DNA of 64,000 nucleotides from Biomphalaria glabrata (GCF_947242115.1 NC_074713.1:11538001-11602000), one strand, 5' to 3'; positions 29,365-42,210 are shown, counted from the first letter of the stretch. The notes: generated by a model not told the origin, from the sequence alone. Program-made: numbers and translations.

Positions 29365-32300
29365 ATGTATACCTTGATAGCATGCGTCTTAATTCTGGCT
29401 ACAGGTGAGATTGAAGAATTTAGTGTTTTGTTTTTAAGTATATCTACGGAAATGTTTTGTTTTGTTTTACGAAGAAATGTTTATGCAAAGTACAATAAAC
29501 CCACTTGATAATTCTAACTGGTTTATAGTACCGTCGACACGGGCGAACTAAACTATCAGTACCATCAACACGGGCGAGCTCAACTGGTTTAAAGTACCAT
29601 TAACACTGGCGGACTCTAACTGGCTTGAAGTACCACCCAGGCACAATGAGCTTAAAATACCAGCAATGAAATACTTGGCTACTAAGTGATCCCGTTTTTT
29701 TGTGTGCTTATAAAGATGTAGACCTTATACAAATGTGACGAATCGGTGAAAGTCCACACCGTTGCTCTATACAGACACATTTAAGCAGAAAAGGTGTAAG
29801 TACCAACTGCCTTTAGAAGGTGAAACACGTCAATGACTTAGCAGAGTTTAAATCTATAAATATAACCATCTTTACAAATGAATACATATTGATGTGATCA
29901 TCTTTTTATAGAAGTCTGTAACTTATAAGAAATAATAAGATACATACAAAGAAATATCTAATGTCATCATAACTTATTCCTGATAGCTCAAGCTGGGCCA
30001 GCTTCTGGTGTAGAGGAATTAGTTCGAAAACTCAGGAGGTAAATATGTGTTGTAGTTTTTTTGTGTGTGTTTTTGATACTTAAAAGTTAGGGTTAGAACA
30101 TAACATACTCATGTGTAATGTTAGGTCTTAAGTGTGAAGTTATCTACAAAGGTTAAGTTTATATAATCACGTATCATTTCCATTGAGAAGTTCTGTTTCA
30201 AAACTAGTTTTAAAATGTCAAACTATTTACATTTAACATTTATTGATTGCATTAGTAAAGGCACATTTAGCCTTTTATATCAACTCACTCTGTCTGTCTG
30301 TCTGTCTGTCTGGTAAAAATAGTGTACACGCTATATCTCGTACACCCAATCTCGGATCATGCTGAAACTTCGCACAATTATTCATTGACATAGACAAGAC
30401 ATGAAACAATCAAATTAAAAAGTAACAAATTAGACAAAAGTTAATGTTAATTTAATTATTTTGTTTAATAGCAACAAGGGAAACTAATACTTCAGTATTC
30501 ACAGAAATGGCTAAATTTGTTGGGATTAGTCCCCTTAAATAATTTATGTCTTTTTCTCCTTCACGTATTCTCCGATCAAGTTGATACTTTAAAAAATTAT
30601 TTATTGTACCTAAAAAATAATGAATCAAAAAACAAAAAATACTAAATTAGTCAATTAATTATTGCTAATTACTTATTTTGTTTGATATTGAATAAAGGAA
30701 ATAACTTGTACATTATTGGTACATATAGTTTTAAGGGCGCAGTTCTTCCCCTTTAAAAAAAGCTTTTTTTTTTAAAAAATATATTTTCCTTGTATGTGAA
30801 TTATACATCTAATAGCAGATAGTTAAAAGATGGTCGGTTGGCAATCAATTATGCTCGTTATTGCTCCCTGCATGCACCACAAGATCTACATTTAAGAAAA
30901 TGACTTTACTTCTTCATAATGCAAAACATGTTTTATTATTATATCATATTAACTAGTAGCGAGTTTGTGTCAAAGCCTCTTCCTTTTTTTGTCTCCAGCC
31001 GATACGATAAGATCGATGCCCCAGGCTGTGGACAAAGGCCACTAGCACCAGGCAATGGAGTGTCTGAGCTGACAACGAGGATTGTTGGTGGCAAGGAGTC
31101 GATGCCTTACACCTGGCCAGCGATAGTAAGTAGACTCCAGGAACAAAGCCTGTTACAGTTGTTTTAGTCTAGCTAAGGTGTGCTGCCTTTAGGACGATGA
31201 AAATATTACCTGGCTATAACCGCAATAGGACCCATCCCCCCATTAAAACATTGTAAGTAGGTATATTTAAGTAAATGGAGAGATTTTTTTTAAGAACGGA
31301 AGTTATTAGTGAAAAAGAAAGTAATTGTATAGGTATAGCAATGTGATGCAAGGACTTGTTCAAATTAATCACTAGAATTACAGTCTCAGGAAATTGTATG
31401 TCTCTATGATGTCCCAGTTATAAAATATAAAAAAAGGGAAAAACAAAGGTTACAAAGAGAGTTTGTGTGGAAACACAAACTGAAAATCGGCCCCCGAAGT
31501 GGTCCAACCAGACAGGTAAAAAAGCAGGTTTCAATATTATCAGAATGAAATTCTATCAAAGACAAATGACAGAAAATAATGGAGAAAAATGGAGATCTCT
31601 TTTGGTGCCCCAGCGGTCCGAAGGATAGGTGAAAGTGAATGTGAAGTTAGATGTGAGCCTGGCCTAACTGATGTCTTATAATGTATATCTAATTGATCTA
31701 ATTGTTTTGTAAAGGGCCAATCTCTTATTCCTCAAGAATAAAACATTTCCGTAAAACAAATATTTTTTTTCTTTAGTTATATTTTCCATAATTGTGTAGG
31801 CACTGAAGTTCACGCCATAATATGAAAAACTACTTATTAATTGTTGCTTTAAATAATGTCTGACTTGTATGCACACTAAATAGATTTTTTTCTTTAAAAA
31901 ATAATAAACATTTTTTTGTGTGTAAATATAGTACTTAGTATAATAGAACTTACATAAATTAACAATACAAATATAAAAAAAAATTTGGACAAAAAATCTA
32001 CAACCGTTTGCATAAATTTGTTACAAATATGGTGTATAGTACATACACCTAATAAAGAGCCTCAAGTGTTTGTTACTATTAATAGTGAATAGTTGTAAAA
32101 GTGGTGTATTAATATGAAAAAAATGCTTGCATAAGTGATTTAAAAAATTAGATTTTTCGCTTTCAGAAAAGAAAAAAAGTAGCCGTTGCATCAGAACTTT
32201 GAATGGTCTAAAATATTGTGATGTCGGATTTTCACTATCTTTTCTAGTTTACGAGATCTAAACGAAACTGAAAAACAGACGGACAGACAAGCCAGACAAA

Positions 32301-35300
32301 ACTAATAGCATTTTTTCCCCTTTCGGGGGCCGCTAAAAAGTAGAAAATTTCGCTACTGCAAAAACCAGTAAGCAAAGTGTAGCCAAATAAATATACGCTG
32401 GTAAACTTTTCATGCCTTAAGTAGCCCAAAAATTCATGACAGAAAAATACGTTTCCACGTATAATATACCAAATTATTTTTAAGCAAATAACTTGTGTAT
32501 TGTAATTGAAATTTCCACGACTTTTCAGTGCAGTCTTCGATACGTACAAGAACCAAACAACCACATCTGTGGCTCCAATTTGGTCAAAAATTTGGCGGGA
32601 GAGTATTACTTGATTACGGCTGCTCATTGTCTCAAGTAGGTAGTGACAAGTACATCTGTAAGAAGTATTTACACAAGGGCAAACATCTTATGCTTGTGTG
32701 ACTGAAGCCTCTAAAGGAGGTTGCTAGTGCTACTGCATTTTCTCAAAATTCTGTCTTTAATTTCTGTACTCCTTGCAAGTTCACTAACTTTAAACATAAA
32801 TTATTAACAGCGACTAGAATGTTACAGTCTGAAAAGGTTGAGACACTAGCGTTTTAATCCATATCTTGGGTCAAAGGTTAGCCGTGTTAGCATTCTGCTC
32901 TTGACAAGCTGGTACATTTTCTCTGTATATTTATGGCTGAATTCACTATTTCCTTTCTCTGTTTTTTCTCTTAGCTAGTTATACTTCTTTTAAAAGGCAT
33001 AAAAATACACAATTAAAAAACACATAAATTAATTAATTACACTTTCAATGATTGTTTCACCTCAGCATATTAATTTCTTTTGTCTTCTATTTCTATCACA
33101 ATTAAAAATGAATGAAACTAAATCACACGGATGTCCATGTTACTCTATCTCTCCCACCTTGCACTTCATTTGTCCTTTATTGTTTCGTTTTTTTTAAAAC
33201 TCAAACTTTTTGTTTTCAGTGACACTCGAGCCAGTCGTTATGAAGCCCACTGCGGTATCCATGACAGAGCAGACGAGAGCGAGCCGCACAGAATAATCGT
33301 TCACTTTAATAATTTATACATTCACAGGTAATTAGCCACTAGTCACTCGGAAAAGTATTCCGTTTATTGTTTTAAGTAAAAAAACAACAACAACTAAAGT
33401 CGTCATATAATCTAGTTTACTTAAATGGGGAAAATGCTGATGATTGGTCTTTCAAATTATCTTAGCTCTGTAATGTGATTTCCTGTACTACAATCCTTGT
33501 GACTGATTGAATGACAGGAATACTACATTCCTTCTGACTGATTGATTGACAGGAATACTACAATCCTTCTGACTGATTGAATGACAGGAATACTACAATG
33601 ATTCTGACTGATTGAATGACATGAATTATACAATTATTCAGACTGATTGAATGACATGAATACTACAATCCTTCTGACTGATTGAATGACAGGAATACTA
33701 CAATGATTCTGACTGATTGAATGACATGAATTATACAATTATTCAGACTGATTGAATGACATGAATACTACAATCCTTCTGACTGATTGAATGACAGGAA
33801 TTATACAATTATTCAGACTGATTGAATGACATGAATACTACAATCCTTCTGACTGATTGAATGACATGAATTATACAATTATTCAGACTGATTGAATGAC
33901 ATGAATTATACAATTATTCAGACTGATTGAATGACATGAATTATACAATGATTCTGACTGATTGAATGACATGAATTATACAATTATTCAGACTGATTGA
34001 ATGACATGAATTATACAATTATTCAGACTGAATGAATGACATGAATTATACAATTATTCTGACTGATTGAATGACATGAATTATACAATTATTCAGACTG
34101 ATTGAATGACATGAATACTACAATCCTTCTGACTGATTGAATGACAGGAATTATACAATTATTCAGACTGATTGAATGACATGAATACTACAATCCTTCT
34201 GACTGATTGAATGACATGAATTATACAATTATTCAGACTGATTGAATGACATGAATTATACAATTATTCAGACTGATTGAATGACATGAATTATACAATG
34301 ATTCTGACTGATTGAATGACATGAATTATACAATTATTCAGACTGATTGAATGACATGAATTATACAATTATTCAGACTGAATGAATGACATGAATTATA
34401 CAATTATTCTGACTGATTGAATGACATGAATTATACAATTATTCAGACTGATTGAATGACATGAATACTACAATCCTTCTGACTGATTGAATGACAGGAA
34501 TTATACAATTATTCAGACTGATTGAATGACATGAATACTACAATCCTTCTGACTGATTGAATGACATGAATTATACAATTATTCAGACTGATTGAATGAC
34601 ATGAATTATACAATTATTCAGACTGATTGAATAAATTAAATACTACAACCATTTCGACTTCTTCTTATATTTCATGCTAGTGGCTACAACTCCTGGACCA
34701 TGGACTCAGACATCGCTATTTTTAAAGTAGTCACCTCTCTACCCACTAATATGTTCATTTCTGCTGTCTGTATTCCAAACGAAGGCTGGACTGATGGAGA
34801 AATATCAATCGTAGCTGGATGGGGAGCTTTGAGCTCAGGTAAAAATGTGGAAAACTCGTCAGATACATAGTTCAGCTAATAGAGAAATGCGAACATGCGA
34901 ACATAATGCAAAATATAATAACGTTATAAATAAATCTAGTTTGGTATAGACATGCTTTGAATCAGTGGAATATAATAACTTACACGCCCGCATGTATTAA
35001 CATCAGTTATGGACCACCAATTAACAAGTAACCAAGTAACAAGCTCATATACCTATACCTCAAACGTTTAGTAGTTCAGACCTTATACAGCAATTACGAA
35101 AGTCCTCAGCAACTTGACAGACGCCCAAGAGTGGCCAAGACAATTTTTTGGGGATAATAATGAAGATTTTATTTTCAGCAGGTGTCGAAGTCTCCCGAAT
35201 CTCAGTTGAAAGCAATTCGTCTCGCTAACTTGTTTACAAACAAAACTACCATGTCCCTAATCCTTTTTGACTCTGTTCAGGGAATTAGTTCTGTCCATCC

Positions 35301-38300
35301 TGACATCTTCGCTTCTTGTAATAGTGGTCTCCTCCATCAATGCTTTGGTATCTGAGAGTCCCTCTCCTAAAATTGTTGCGTATCAGTTTATCAATTTAGG
35401 TCATTGGTTAATATGCATGACTGAATGCACCAAACGTAGAACGTAATCATCTTCTTTTTTGAAGTAACGACTGTATTATATAAGATATGGAACAACCAAT
35501 CAGTTTCTGTTCTATGTTAACAACAAATAAACTGATGGTATTTTTGGACAGAAGAGACGAGGCAGAGATAAAAACCACAATTTTTAAGACGGTTGGCTTA
35601 ACCAGTGGGTTAAATCAAGTTTTTCAGCAATAAATATTTTTAAAAAATAAAAGCGATCATCTTTATGTAGATGCGAAATTCCAAGTAGCCACTATAAAAT
35701 TTAAAAAAATCACTAATTTCTTTGACTGACAGGAGGAAGCTCGCCCTACAAACTACATCAGGTAAATAAGCCCATCAAACCCAGAAGTATCTGTGAACAG
35801 AGATACGGTGTCGGCGCCATCACCCCAAGAATGCTATGTGCTGGACTACCAAACGGGGGCGTCGACGCTTGTACGGTAAGACTTGAGTTGGTTCATTATT
35901 ATATTTGTTAGTTTTTAGTTGAGTTTCTGAAAAAAAATATCAAAGTCGTGACTTTTTAGCCTTAAAACATGGTACACAGGGGAACATGGAGAGTATCGCT
36001 TCTTCTGGAATAACTAATTAAATTGTTAATTAGAAAAAAAGGGGAGTTTACTACCTATAGGGTAGATGAAGTCCGTAATGTGAGATGACAATAGTACAGA
36101 TAGGAACCGTGACAAATTATTTATAAGATGCGTTAATGTAGAAGGGAATAAATAATAATAATTTTAATGCCATGAGATGACAGTAAATATTTAATCCAGA
36201 CTGAGGTCACAGTTCTCTGATCTACCACTATGCTTTTCTAAGTGTTCCATGGTTGCATCTAGTGACTGCGTTTGGTACTTTGCATACAAGATTGTCTTTA
36301 TAAAGCTTATATCAACTCTGACGCAAATTTTGACCCACTTGTTATTCTCGAAACAAGTTCAAACTTTGCACAATTACTTATTGTTGAAGACAACACATGA
36401 ATTAATAAAACAAAGTACGTTAAATAGTGGTAATTAATTATTTTAGCTTGATTTCGAAAATTTTGAAATAATTCTTACGGGGTTGAATAAATGTGAATAA
36501 GCTTTGTTTTTTTTTTTTTAAGTATTTTTTATATTTTGCTTATTTTCTTGCTCTGAATGGGCCTCTGGACGATAATGATTTGGCCAACAGGGGGATAGCG
36601 GCGGTCCCTTATACACATACAGAGAAAACAGATGGACCTTGACAGGTAAAAACAAACTTGACTACATATTAACTATCGCAGGTACAATATAGTGGCAGGA
36701 CCTTACAGAGCCACACATCACTCTTATTAAACAGCTACATACTACTTATAGAATGACAATGAATAGTGTTTTACTGTTACTTTGTAGCCACAAACACATC
36801 CTGGCGATACCAGAGAAAGGCTTTTAGTTCATGGTTTGAATAATAATATAGAGGATGCAGGGTAATACGCAAGTTATATATATATGTATGTGTGTATGTA
36901 TATACATATTTGTATGTACATCAATGTGTATTCCTATGTATTTGAATGGAGGGGCTTATAGACTTCTTTAGAATGGCATCTGTGTAACTGGCATTGGTGC
37001 ATGATAGATCTTTTACTTACCATGAGTGTTTACCCTTCCTCCCACCTCGAGTTAAATAAACATTATATTCATAGCAGGCACTTGGAATACATTGTACTAT
37101 TTGAATCCACCATTACTGACAGTATTTCAAATATAAAGTAAAAGCATCGTTGTTGGTTAAAAAAAGGAATTAAACAGTTGTCATTGTTATTAGGAAAATG
37201 AAAAGTAAAGTTCCCCTTTCAGACTTTGTGACCTAAGGGACAGATGATGTAAAGATAATCTGTTTCTCCAGCCCCACTGTTATCGAGCATGTCATGTGGC
37301 CATCTCAACGACCAAACGCCTTTACGTTTTCCCAACTAATGTTAAATGCCTATTAGAGCCGGGTGGACGCGCGTAAGTAAAGGATTCAAACACTTGGTTC
37401 GGAAGCCAAGCGCTATACAACCCAGCCACCGTGCCTTCTATTATTAATAAAATAGATTGTAATAAAGAATTTTTTTTTCCTTTTTAGGATACCTCAGCTT
37501 TTTAGCTGTTTACATCCTAGGAATCCTTAAGCTTTTGCCTCTTTTTTTGAGCTATAGAATGTTTTTAAATAAAAGTTTATTTTTACTAAACATACATAAA
37601 GTGCCTGATATAATGGGGTTGAGACATATAGGCATATGTATATAGACATATAGACGTATTTGAGGTGTTGTTTCTTCTGACTAAGAAGTGGTCAAGGATG
37701 GGATACATTTACATATTTCACTAATGTCGCGTTCATTAGCAGTATGAACAAATGCTAAGAGAAAAACAAATTTAAATCTGGATCAATTTTACTTTCATTT
37801 ATCCTTTAGTCTGTTAGACAGTTAGGATCTATAGATTGTCTCTCTTCGTTCCTCTGTCTTTCGATAGTATTCATCAGGTCATCGTGGTGCCCTATTGCCC
37901 TTATGATAGTATTCATCAGGCCATCGTGGTGCCCTATTGCCCTTATGACAGTGTTCATCAGGCCATCGTAGTGCCCTATTGCCCTTATTATAGTGTTCAT
38001 CAGGCCATCGTAGTGGCCTATTGCCCTTATGATAGTGTTCATCAGGCCATCGTAGTGCCCTATTGCCCTTATGATATTGTTTCGGGTTTCCTTATGTCCT
38101 AAGTGGTGCGGTCTTTGAAGGTGAAACCTAGTCCCTTCAATAACATCTCTATTCCATAGCCATGATCTTTCTTTTATCCTCCTTATTCAGTAGCGTATAG
38201 GACTCATTTAGCCAAGGAGTAAACGTTTGAACTGCTATTCACAAGAAACTTTGACTTATGAAGATTTGATTGTATTGAAATGTATGCAATTTTTTGTCCA

Positions 38301-38445
38301 GACAATTAATATTAAGACATTTCGTATTTAAATTATAGGCATCGTAAGCTGGGGTCACGGCTGTGGAGAGGTTGGTAAACCAGGGGTCTACTCTGACGTC
38401 ATCGAGCTCAAAGACTGGATCAACACCGTACTCAATTTTCTGTAA
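29365..38445 (+). CDS. Trypsin-like serine protease SP1 (S1A), 9 exons
   Basis: Secreted S1 zymogen of 298 residues. Exons 29365-29404, 29987-30038, 30999-31125, 32529-32635, 33220-33327, 34681-34838, 35733-35875, 36591-36645, 38339-38445, stop TAA 38443-38445. A short hydrophobic signal ([13 protein letters not shown]) is followed by a propeptide with one Cys ([14 protein letters not shown]). The activation site is TTR|IVGG (mature Ile at residue 59). The triad is His106 (LITAAHC), Asp155 (DSDIAIF) and Ser248 (GDSGGP). Asp242, Gly216 and Gly226 equivalents predict cleavage after Arg/Lys. The propeptide Cys probably bonds to the CIPNEG Cys, as in chymotrypsin. The natural substrate cannot be told. 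First gene of a three-gene direct cluster. Confidence 0.93.
30290..30560 (+). repeat. Dispersed SINE-like repeat in SP1 intron
   Basis: Starts with a TCTG run (about 30293-30312), then CTATATCTCGTACACCCAAT, CTCGGATCATGCTGAAACTT and CGCACAATTATTCATTGACA. The core recurs at 36285-36490, 40850-41070 and, inverted, at 63660-63830 and 1730-1930. Function and class unknown; possibly a SINE or LINE tail. Confidence 0.55.
31126..32528 (+). other. SP1 intron 3 with repeat-derived sequence
   Basis: 31380-31700 contains GGAGAAAAATGGAGATCTCT and GTGCCCCAGCGGTCCGAAGG, which looks like a LINE 3' segment. 32200-32340 (TAGTTTACGAGATCTAAACG, GACGGACAGACAAGCCAGAC, CCCCTTTCGGGGGCCGC) looks like a SINE-type end with a small C/G hairpin. 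Neither can be assigned firmly. No exon was seen. Confidence 0.4.
33501..34655 (+). repeat. 35-bp minisatellite with 350-bp higher-order repeat
   Basis: 32 units of GACTGATTGAATGACATGAA + 15 variable bases from 33501 to 34620, then a degenerate partial unit. Variants are ACTACAATCCTTCT, TATACAATTATTCA and TATACAATGATTCT. Units 9-18 (33781-34130) and 19-28 (34131-34480) appear identical, and a third 350-bp block starts at 34481 and is cut off. Before that, a 3-unit (105-bp) period is visible. The array ends about 25 bp before SP1 exon 6 (34681). Confidence 0.95.
35395..35495 (+). mobile_element. LINE 3'-end fragment, (GATAA)n family
   Basis: TTGGTTAATATGCATGACTG, GAACGTAATCATCTTC, TTTTTTGAAGTAACGACTGT, ATATAAGATATGG. 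Short plus-strand piece in SP1 intron 34839-35732. Confidence 0.7.
36285..36490 (+). repeat. Dispersed SINE-like repeat in SP1 intron 7
   Basis: TTCAAACTTTGCACAATTAC, AAGACAACACATGAATTAAT match the family of 30290-30560. Diverged. Just upstream of SP1 exon 8 (36591). Confidence 0.5.
37199..37436 (-). mobile_element. tRNA-derived SINE, near full length
   Basis: On the minus strand the head reads GGCACGGTGGCTGGGTTGTA, AGCGCTTGGCTTCCGAACC, GTTTGAATCC. These are tRNA-like box A and box B of a pol III promoter. A body follows (ACATTAGTTGGGAAAACG, TGGCCACATGACA, CAGATTATCTTTACATCATC) and a tail GGGGAACTTTACTTTTC. The same body recurs at 38959-39089, 39331-39503 and partly at 41655-41720 and 4535-4575. 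Lies in SP1 intron 8. Confidence 0.75.
37863..38072 (+). repeat. 42-bp minisatellite, 5 copies
   Basis: Unit GATAGTATTCATCAGGCCAT + CGTGGTGCCCTATTGCCCTTAT, five copies with a few substitutions, ending at GATATTGTTTCGG. 42 bp is 14 codons, so open frames on both strands are expected by construction. Lies in SP1 intron 8, 270 bp before exon 9. Confidence 0.93.
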
Positions 38446-38527
38446 AAGTCTGCGGTGAACCAATCGACTGGAACGACACATGTTTTGGCGCCTAATGAAG
38501 AAAAAAACACGAAGAGAGATGTGTTCT

Positions 38528-38533
38528 GAATAA
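38528..38533 (+). terminator. Poly(A) signal of SP1
   Basis: AATAAA 83 bp after the SP1 stop codon, the first such hexamer downstream. Confidence 0.7.
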
Positions 38534-38949
38534 AATAATTTATTTCTAAAAAATATGTTTTAGAGTTTGTATTCATTGACATATAACACGTAAACATTTA
38601 TTAAAACCAAGATGTTAAAGGAATTTTTTTTTTTTTTAATTTTTGAGCGGCTCCTGTGGGTCATTCGTGTTTAAATATTTAATTATACGTAAAACTTTAA
38701 CCGTGTTACATAATAGATACAAAATTAGCACAAACTTCTCTTTTATTTTGACATACACATTACACTATTTATATGAGCAAACAATCACCGCAGTCCGTAG
38801 GCACCGAGTTGGATTTTAAATTCAAATGTGTACGCTTTTGTACGCATTGGCGTGAAGAAGACAGCTTCACAAAACTATATAGCATTAAATTAGTGGCGTT
38901 GACCATATGACAGGACTTCAATTAGAGTTAGGTGTCAACAAAGACCCTC

Positions 38950-39098
38950 GGTGGCGGAATGTAAAGTAACAAATTCCGCTTTTAGACCTTGCGATCTATA
39001 GGGCAGATAGTGTTAAGGTCATCTGTTTCATCGAGATTCGAACCCAGGACCCCATATATGAAGCCAAGCGCTTAACCACTCAGCCATTGGGTGGCGGA
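38950..39098 (-). mobile_element. tRNA-derived SINE with 9-bp target duplication
   Basis: Minus strand: TGGCTGAGTGGTTAAGCGCT (box A) and GGGTTCGAATCTC (box B) resemble a Ser/Leu-type tRNA. A shortened body follows (CAGATGACCTTAACACTATC, CTGCCCTATAGATCGCAAGG). The direct repeat GGTGGCGGA at 38950-38958 and 39090-39098 is the probable target duplication. It lies between SP1 and SP2. Confidence 0.75.
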
Positions 39099-39330
39099 TT
39101 AATAGTTAAGAATATGGATGTTGCAGAGTCGGAGGTCCGGAGTTATAGAAACTTTGTTTAACAATACAACAATTGATAATAAGTACAAGCTATTACCATT
39201 AACTCGAACTCAGCGATGTTGTGACTCACGTGTAACTAAACACAATGATCACTTCCTACAGTGTTTAAACACAAACACTAGAGAATATCGCTAACGATAT
39301 ACTTATTAGACTGGGATTTTTAATTTCTGG

Positions 39331-39503
39331 ATCTTTGGGCGCCTCCGAGTCCCACCAGCTCTAAAGGGTACCTGACATTAGTTGGTGGTTGGTCGTTTTG
39401 TTGGCCACATGACACTCTCGTTAACAGTAGGCCACAGAAACAGATGGCCTTTACATCATCTGCCCTATAGACCACATGGTCTGAAAGGGGGACTTTACTT
39501 AAC
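39331..39503 (+). mobile_element. SINE body fragment
   Basis: GGGTACCTGACATTAGTTGG, GGCCACATGACACTCTCGTT, GATGGCCTTTACATCATCTG, GGTCTGAAAGGGGGACTTTA: the body and tail of the tRNA-SINE of 37199-37436 on the opposite strand, without the tRNA head. Confidence 0.7.
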
Positions 39504-40850
39504 CATACTGCATTATTTACGAAAGAATTCTATTTTTAATGAGGACCAATGAAATCTCCGCTATTGTATCAGAAGAAATTATGTTCGACAATGAAGTGGA
39601 TGTTTTATTAAAAGCTTTTGTATTGGACATTTTCATAGGTGGCGGAACGAAATAAAAAATAGCAATATTTTTGGTGTATCCGGTGTACAACATAGAGGAA
39701 GTGTTGATAAGCTAGTAGGTTTTTTAAAAACGTGACATGATAATATTGTAGCACTTTTTAGCACTGCACGAAACAAAACGCTTTTGGTCAAATTTCTTTT
39801 ATATAATGCATCTTTCATAGTTTAACATGCTTAGTGCGCTATGGTTTTATATCTTTCTAGACGTGTGGGGTAAAGCCGTAAGGTTGTATCTGAGAAGTTA
39901 CCGATCTGCCTCTACTTTAAGAGCTCAGAAAACATGGCTTGAGTCACTTGGTTGGTAGTCAAGGAGTTAATGCCACATAGTCATATATCCCACAATATTT
40001 CTCTTAGTATTGACGACACGTTCTGCTCCAACAGCTGTGCAATGGCAGTAATCTGTTTGGTTGTATACTGTTTAACTTTTCTTTAAAACCGGTTACCATT
40101 TGCATTACACAGAGGGTGGCTGTGAATCCAACTAGGAGCCGTTTGGACCGAAGATGGTTGGGAATCCAACAAGAGGCCCCCTAGGGTAGAGAATAGTTGG
40201 GAATCCATCCAGGGGCCCGTAAGGCAGAGGATAGTTGGGAATCCAACCAGAGGCCAGGTAGGGCAGACGATGATCGGAAATCTAACCATACTCCTTTAGG
40301 TCAGAATGTGGTTGGGACTCCAAAATTAAGCCTTTAGGTCAGAATGTGGTTGGGACTCCAAAATGAAGCCTTTAAGTTTAGGCCTGTCTATAGCAGACTT
40401 ACAAACGTAACATTATCTTATGTTTAACTCTAATTTAAATGTATAATATAATGTAGTCCAATTCTGTATAATTTTTCTTGTCTCTTTTTAAGACATATGT
40501 CACGTTCCCATACAGTAGATAAGCTTTTCTAGTTACACGGACAATGATAAGGGGAAGCAATTGCAAGAGACCTACTTTGACACAATCAAATATTTTGTTT
40601 TTAAGAGGGAAATTCGGATGCTACGACGCCTGTAGCGTGTGATTTCTTTTTCACTGAGTATTAATGTAGCTATTTTTCTTTGATATATCTATGGTGTAGG
40701 ACTGTGTGCATTGCTATAGGTGTACTTCATCGTAGATAGTTGTCCTCACCCCTACTCTAGTTTCTCCTACTCCATTGCACCACATTATACTTTCAACGAC
40801 ATCTGACAAGAAGCCCATCAGAATCCACACTAACGTTATAACACTACAAA
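39504..40850 (+). other. SP1-SP2 spacer
   Basis: Holds a degenerate ~43-bp tandem repeat at 40120-40375 (AGAGGATAGTTGGGAATCCA-type units, six to seven copies). No gene was recognised. Confidence 0.55.
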
Positions 40851-41070
40851 GCTTATATAATTCACTTCTTCTTTTTTCCTATCTGTCTGGGTGGATTCTT
40901 TTACACGTTTTGTCTCCAACTTTCCATTCTCGCGTGAAGTTGAAACTTTGCACAGTCTTTCATTGTCGATCACAACAGATGAATCAATGAAAAAAATTAA
41001 CCGATTAAATAATTAATAACTATTAATTAATACATTTTGTTTTATTCAGAAAAGGGAAATAAATCTTGAG
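40850..41070 (+). repeat. Dispersed SINE-like repeat, SP1-SP2 spacer
   Basis: TCTGTCTGGGTGGATTCTTT, CGTGAAGTTGAAACTTTGCA, ATCACAACAGATGAATCAAT then AT-rich, as in 30290-30560. Confidence 0.55.
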
Positions 41071-41394
41071 TCATGGCTCTAGCGCACAATAAAGATCTTT
41101 CAAGATGAACATATTGTGATGCTAATCGAAGGGAAGGCCAAGATACCTGAAGAGCAGAAAAAGACATAATACAGGACTGAAAATATCTCATGTTGATGAC
41201 CTATTTCTTTCATTTACAAATGATTTAAAGAAAAGCTTTTCAATTTCATTTATTTCATCCATTCAATCTAATACAGGTATTTTCATTAACCTTGACTGAC
41301 CTTTACAATGACAGCAGTGAATCCTATGGTTTGAGCTCGAGGATGGCGGGTTAAAATCTTTGTGATGTGTACATAGAAGAATCTCATGTCGTAA

Positions 41395-41830
41395 GTGTTA
41401 AGTGATAATAATGAGGCTTTTCTTCGAGTCCGAAGATTAATAAAGAGTCCAGTATTGCACGAGGGTACGCCGTTTCAGCCGCGACCTACATATTTTGCCA
41501 CAACTAGCGCAGACCTAACCGTTGTTTGTCAACTTCTGTCATCCGCAAATGATTTTCTTTTGGTCTCAAATGTGTATCCCGAGGCCTTCGTCTCGACTAA
41601 AAATCGCCTGCTGCCAGGTGCTCTATTCAATGTCAGTTTAAGCGTATGGACGCCTCAGCTGGTCTTTAAAGCGTTTCTGTGGGGCACCTCTGTTACATGA
41701 CACCCTGCTTGTTAACCGTTGGCCATGGAAACAGACCACCTTTCAGCTCACCATAAAAAGATTGCCTTTGGCATACGGTTGTCCTCCATTCGGGATAGGT
41801 ACACTGCCCGGCGTAACTGTCGGACTATGC
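41395..41830 (+). repeat. Repeat-like segment with 101-codon open frame
   Basis: Balanced base composition amid AT-rich DNA, continuous with SINE-like sequence (TACATGACACCCTGCTTGTT, AACCGTTGGCCATGGAAACA at about 41693-41732). The frame 41395-41700 (FLRVRRLIKSPVLHEGTPF) matches nothing I know, and I take it as part of a mobile repeat rather than a gene. Confidence 0.4.
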
Positions 41831-42210
41831 TGTCCATACCGCCTTTCACAATAAAATTGCTGTTTTTAATGTAAGAAACTTAGAAAGACAAAATGAACTA
41901 ACAATTCCTTTAATCTTTATCGACCTTCTAGAAACACAAAAACTCAGGAAATTTAATACATGTCGTAGAGTTGGCCTAAACTTTTTTTCCCCATCAAACA
42001 AAACACATACACAGCTTCATTCCTCTTTTTTTTTTGTAGGTCAGTGTTGAGAGCAATGAAATGTTTTTTTATAGATTAGTGTGACAAGTATTGCTATTTT
42101 AAGCACAGTTTGTGTCTGTGTGCTTGTCTGTATTTTATTGAAGTAAATAAATTAATATATCCAATCAAACTTATTTGAGGTCCATTCAATGAAAAAAAAT
42201 ATTCTAGTGA

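Noticed and set aside
32244-32627. 127-codon minus-strand open frame
   Set aside because: It is antisense to SP1 exon 4 (32529-32635), which carries conserved protease motifs; no independent similarity.
32636-32641. SP1 exon 4 ending at a later donor (AAG TAG | gtagtg)
   Set aside because: That would bring in a stop; the donor after 32635 keeps the phase-2 junction shared with SP2 and SP3.
37806-38102. Repeat peptides encoded on both strands (14-residue repeats)
   Set aside because: A 42-bp unit without stops is open on both strands by construction; it lies inside an SP1 intron.
38959-39089. A genuine tRNA gene on the minus strand
   Set aside because: Box A and box B are present, but no acceptor-stem pairing could be made out and the sequence continues into the SINE body; it is a tRNA-derived SINE.
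41395-41700. 101-codon frame as a new gene between SP1 and SP2
   Set aside because: It runs into SINE-like sequence, has no splice or promoter context, and the DNA looks repeat-derived.
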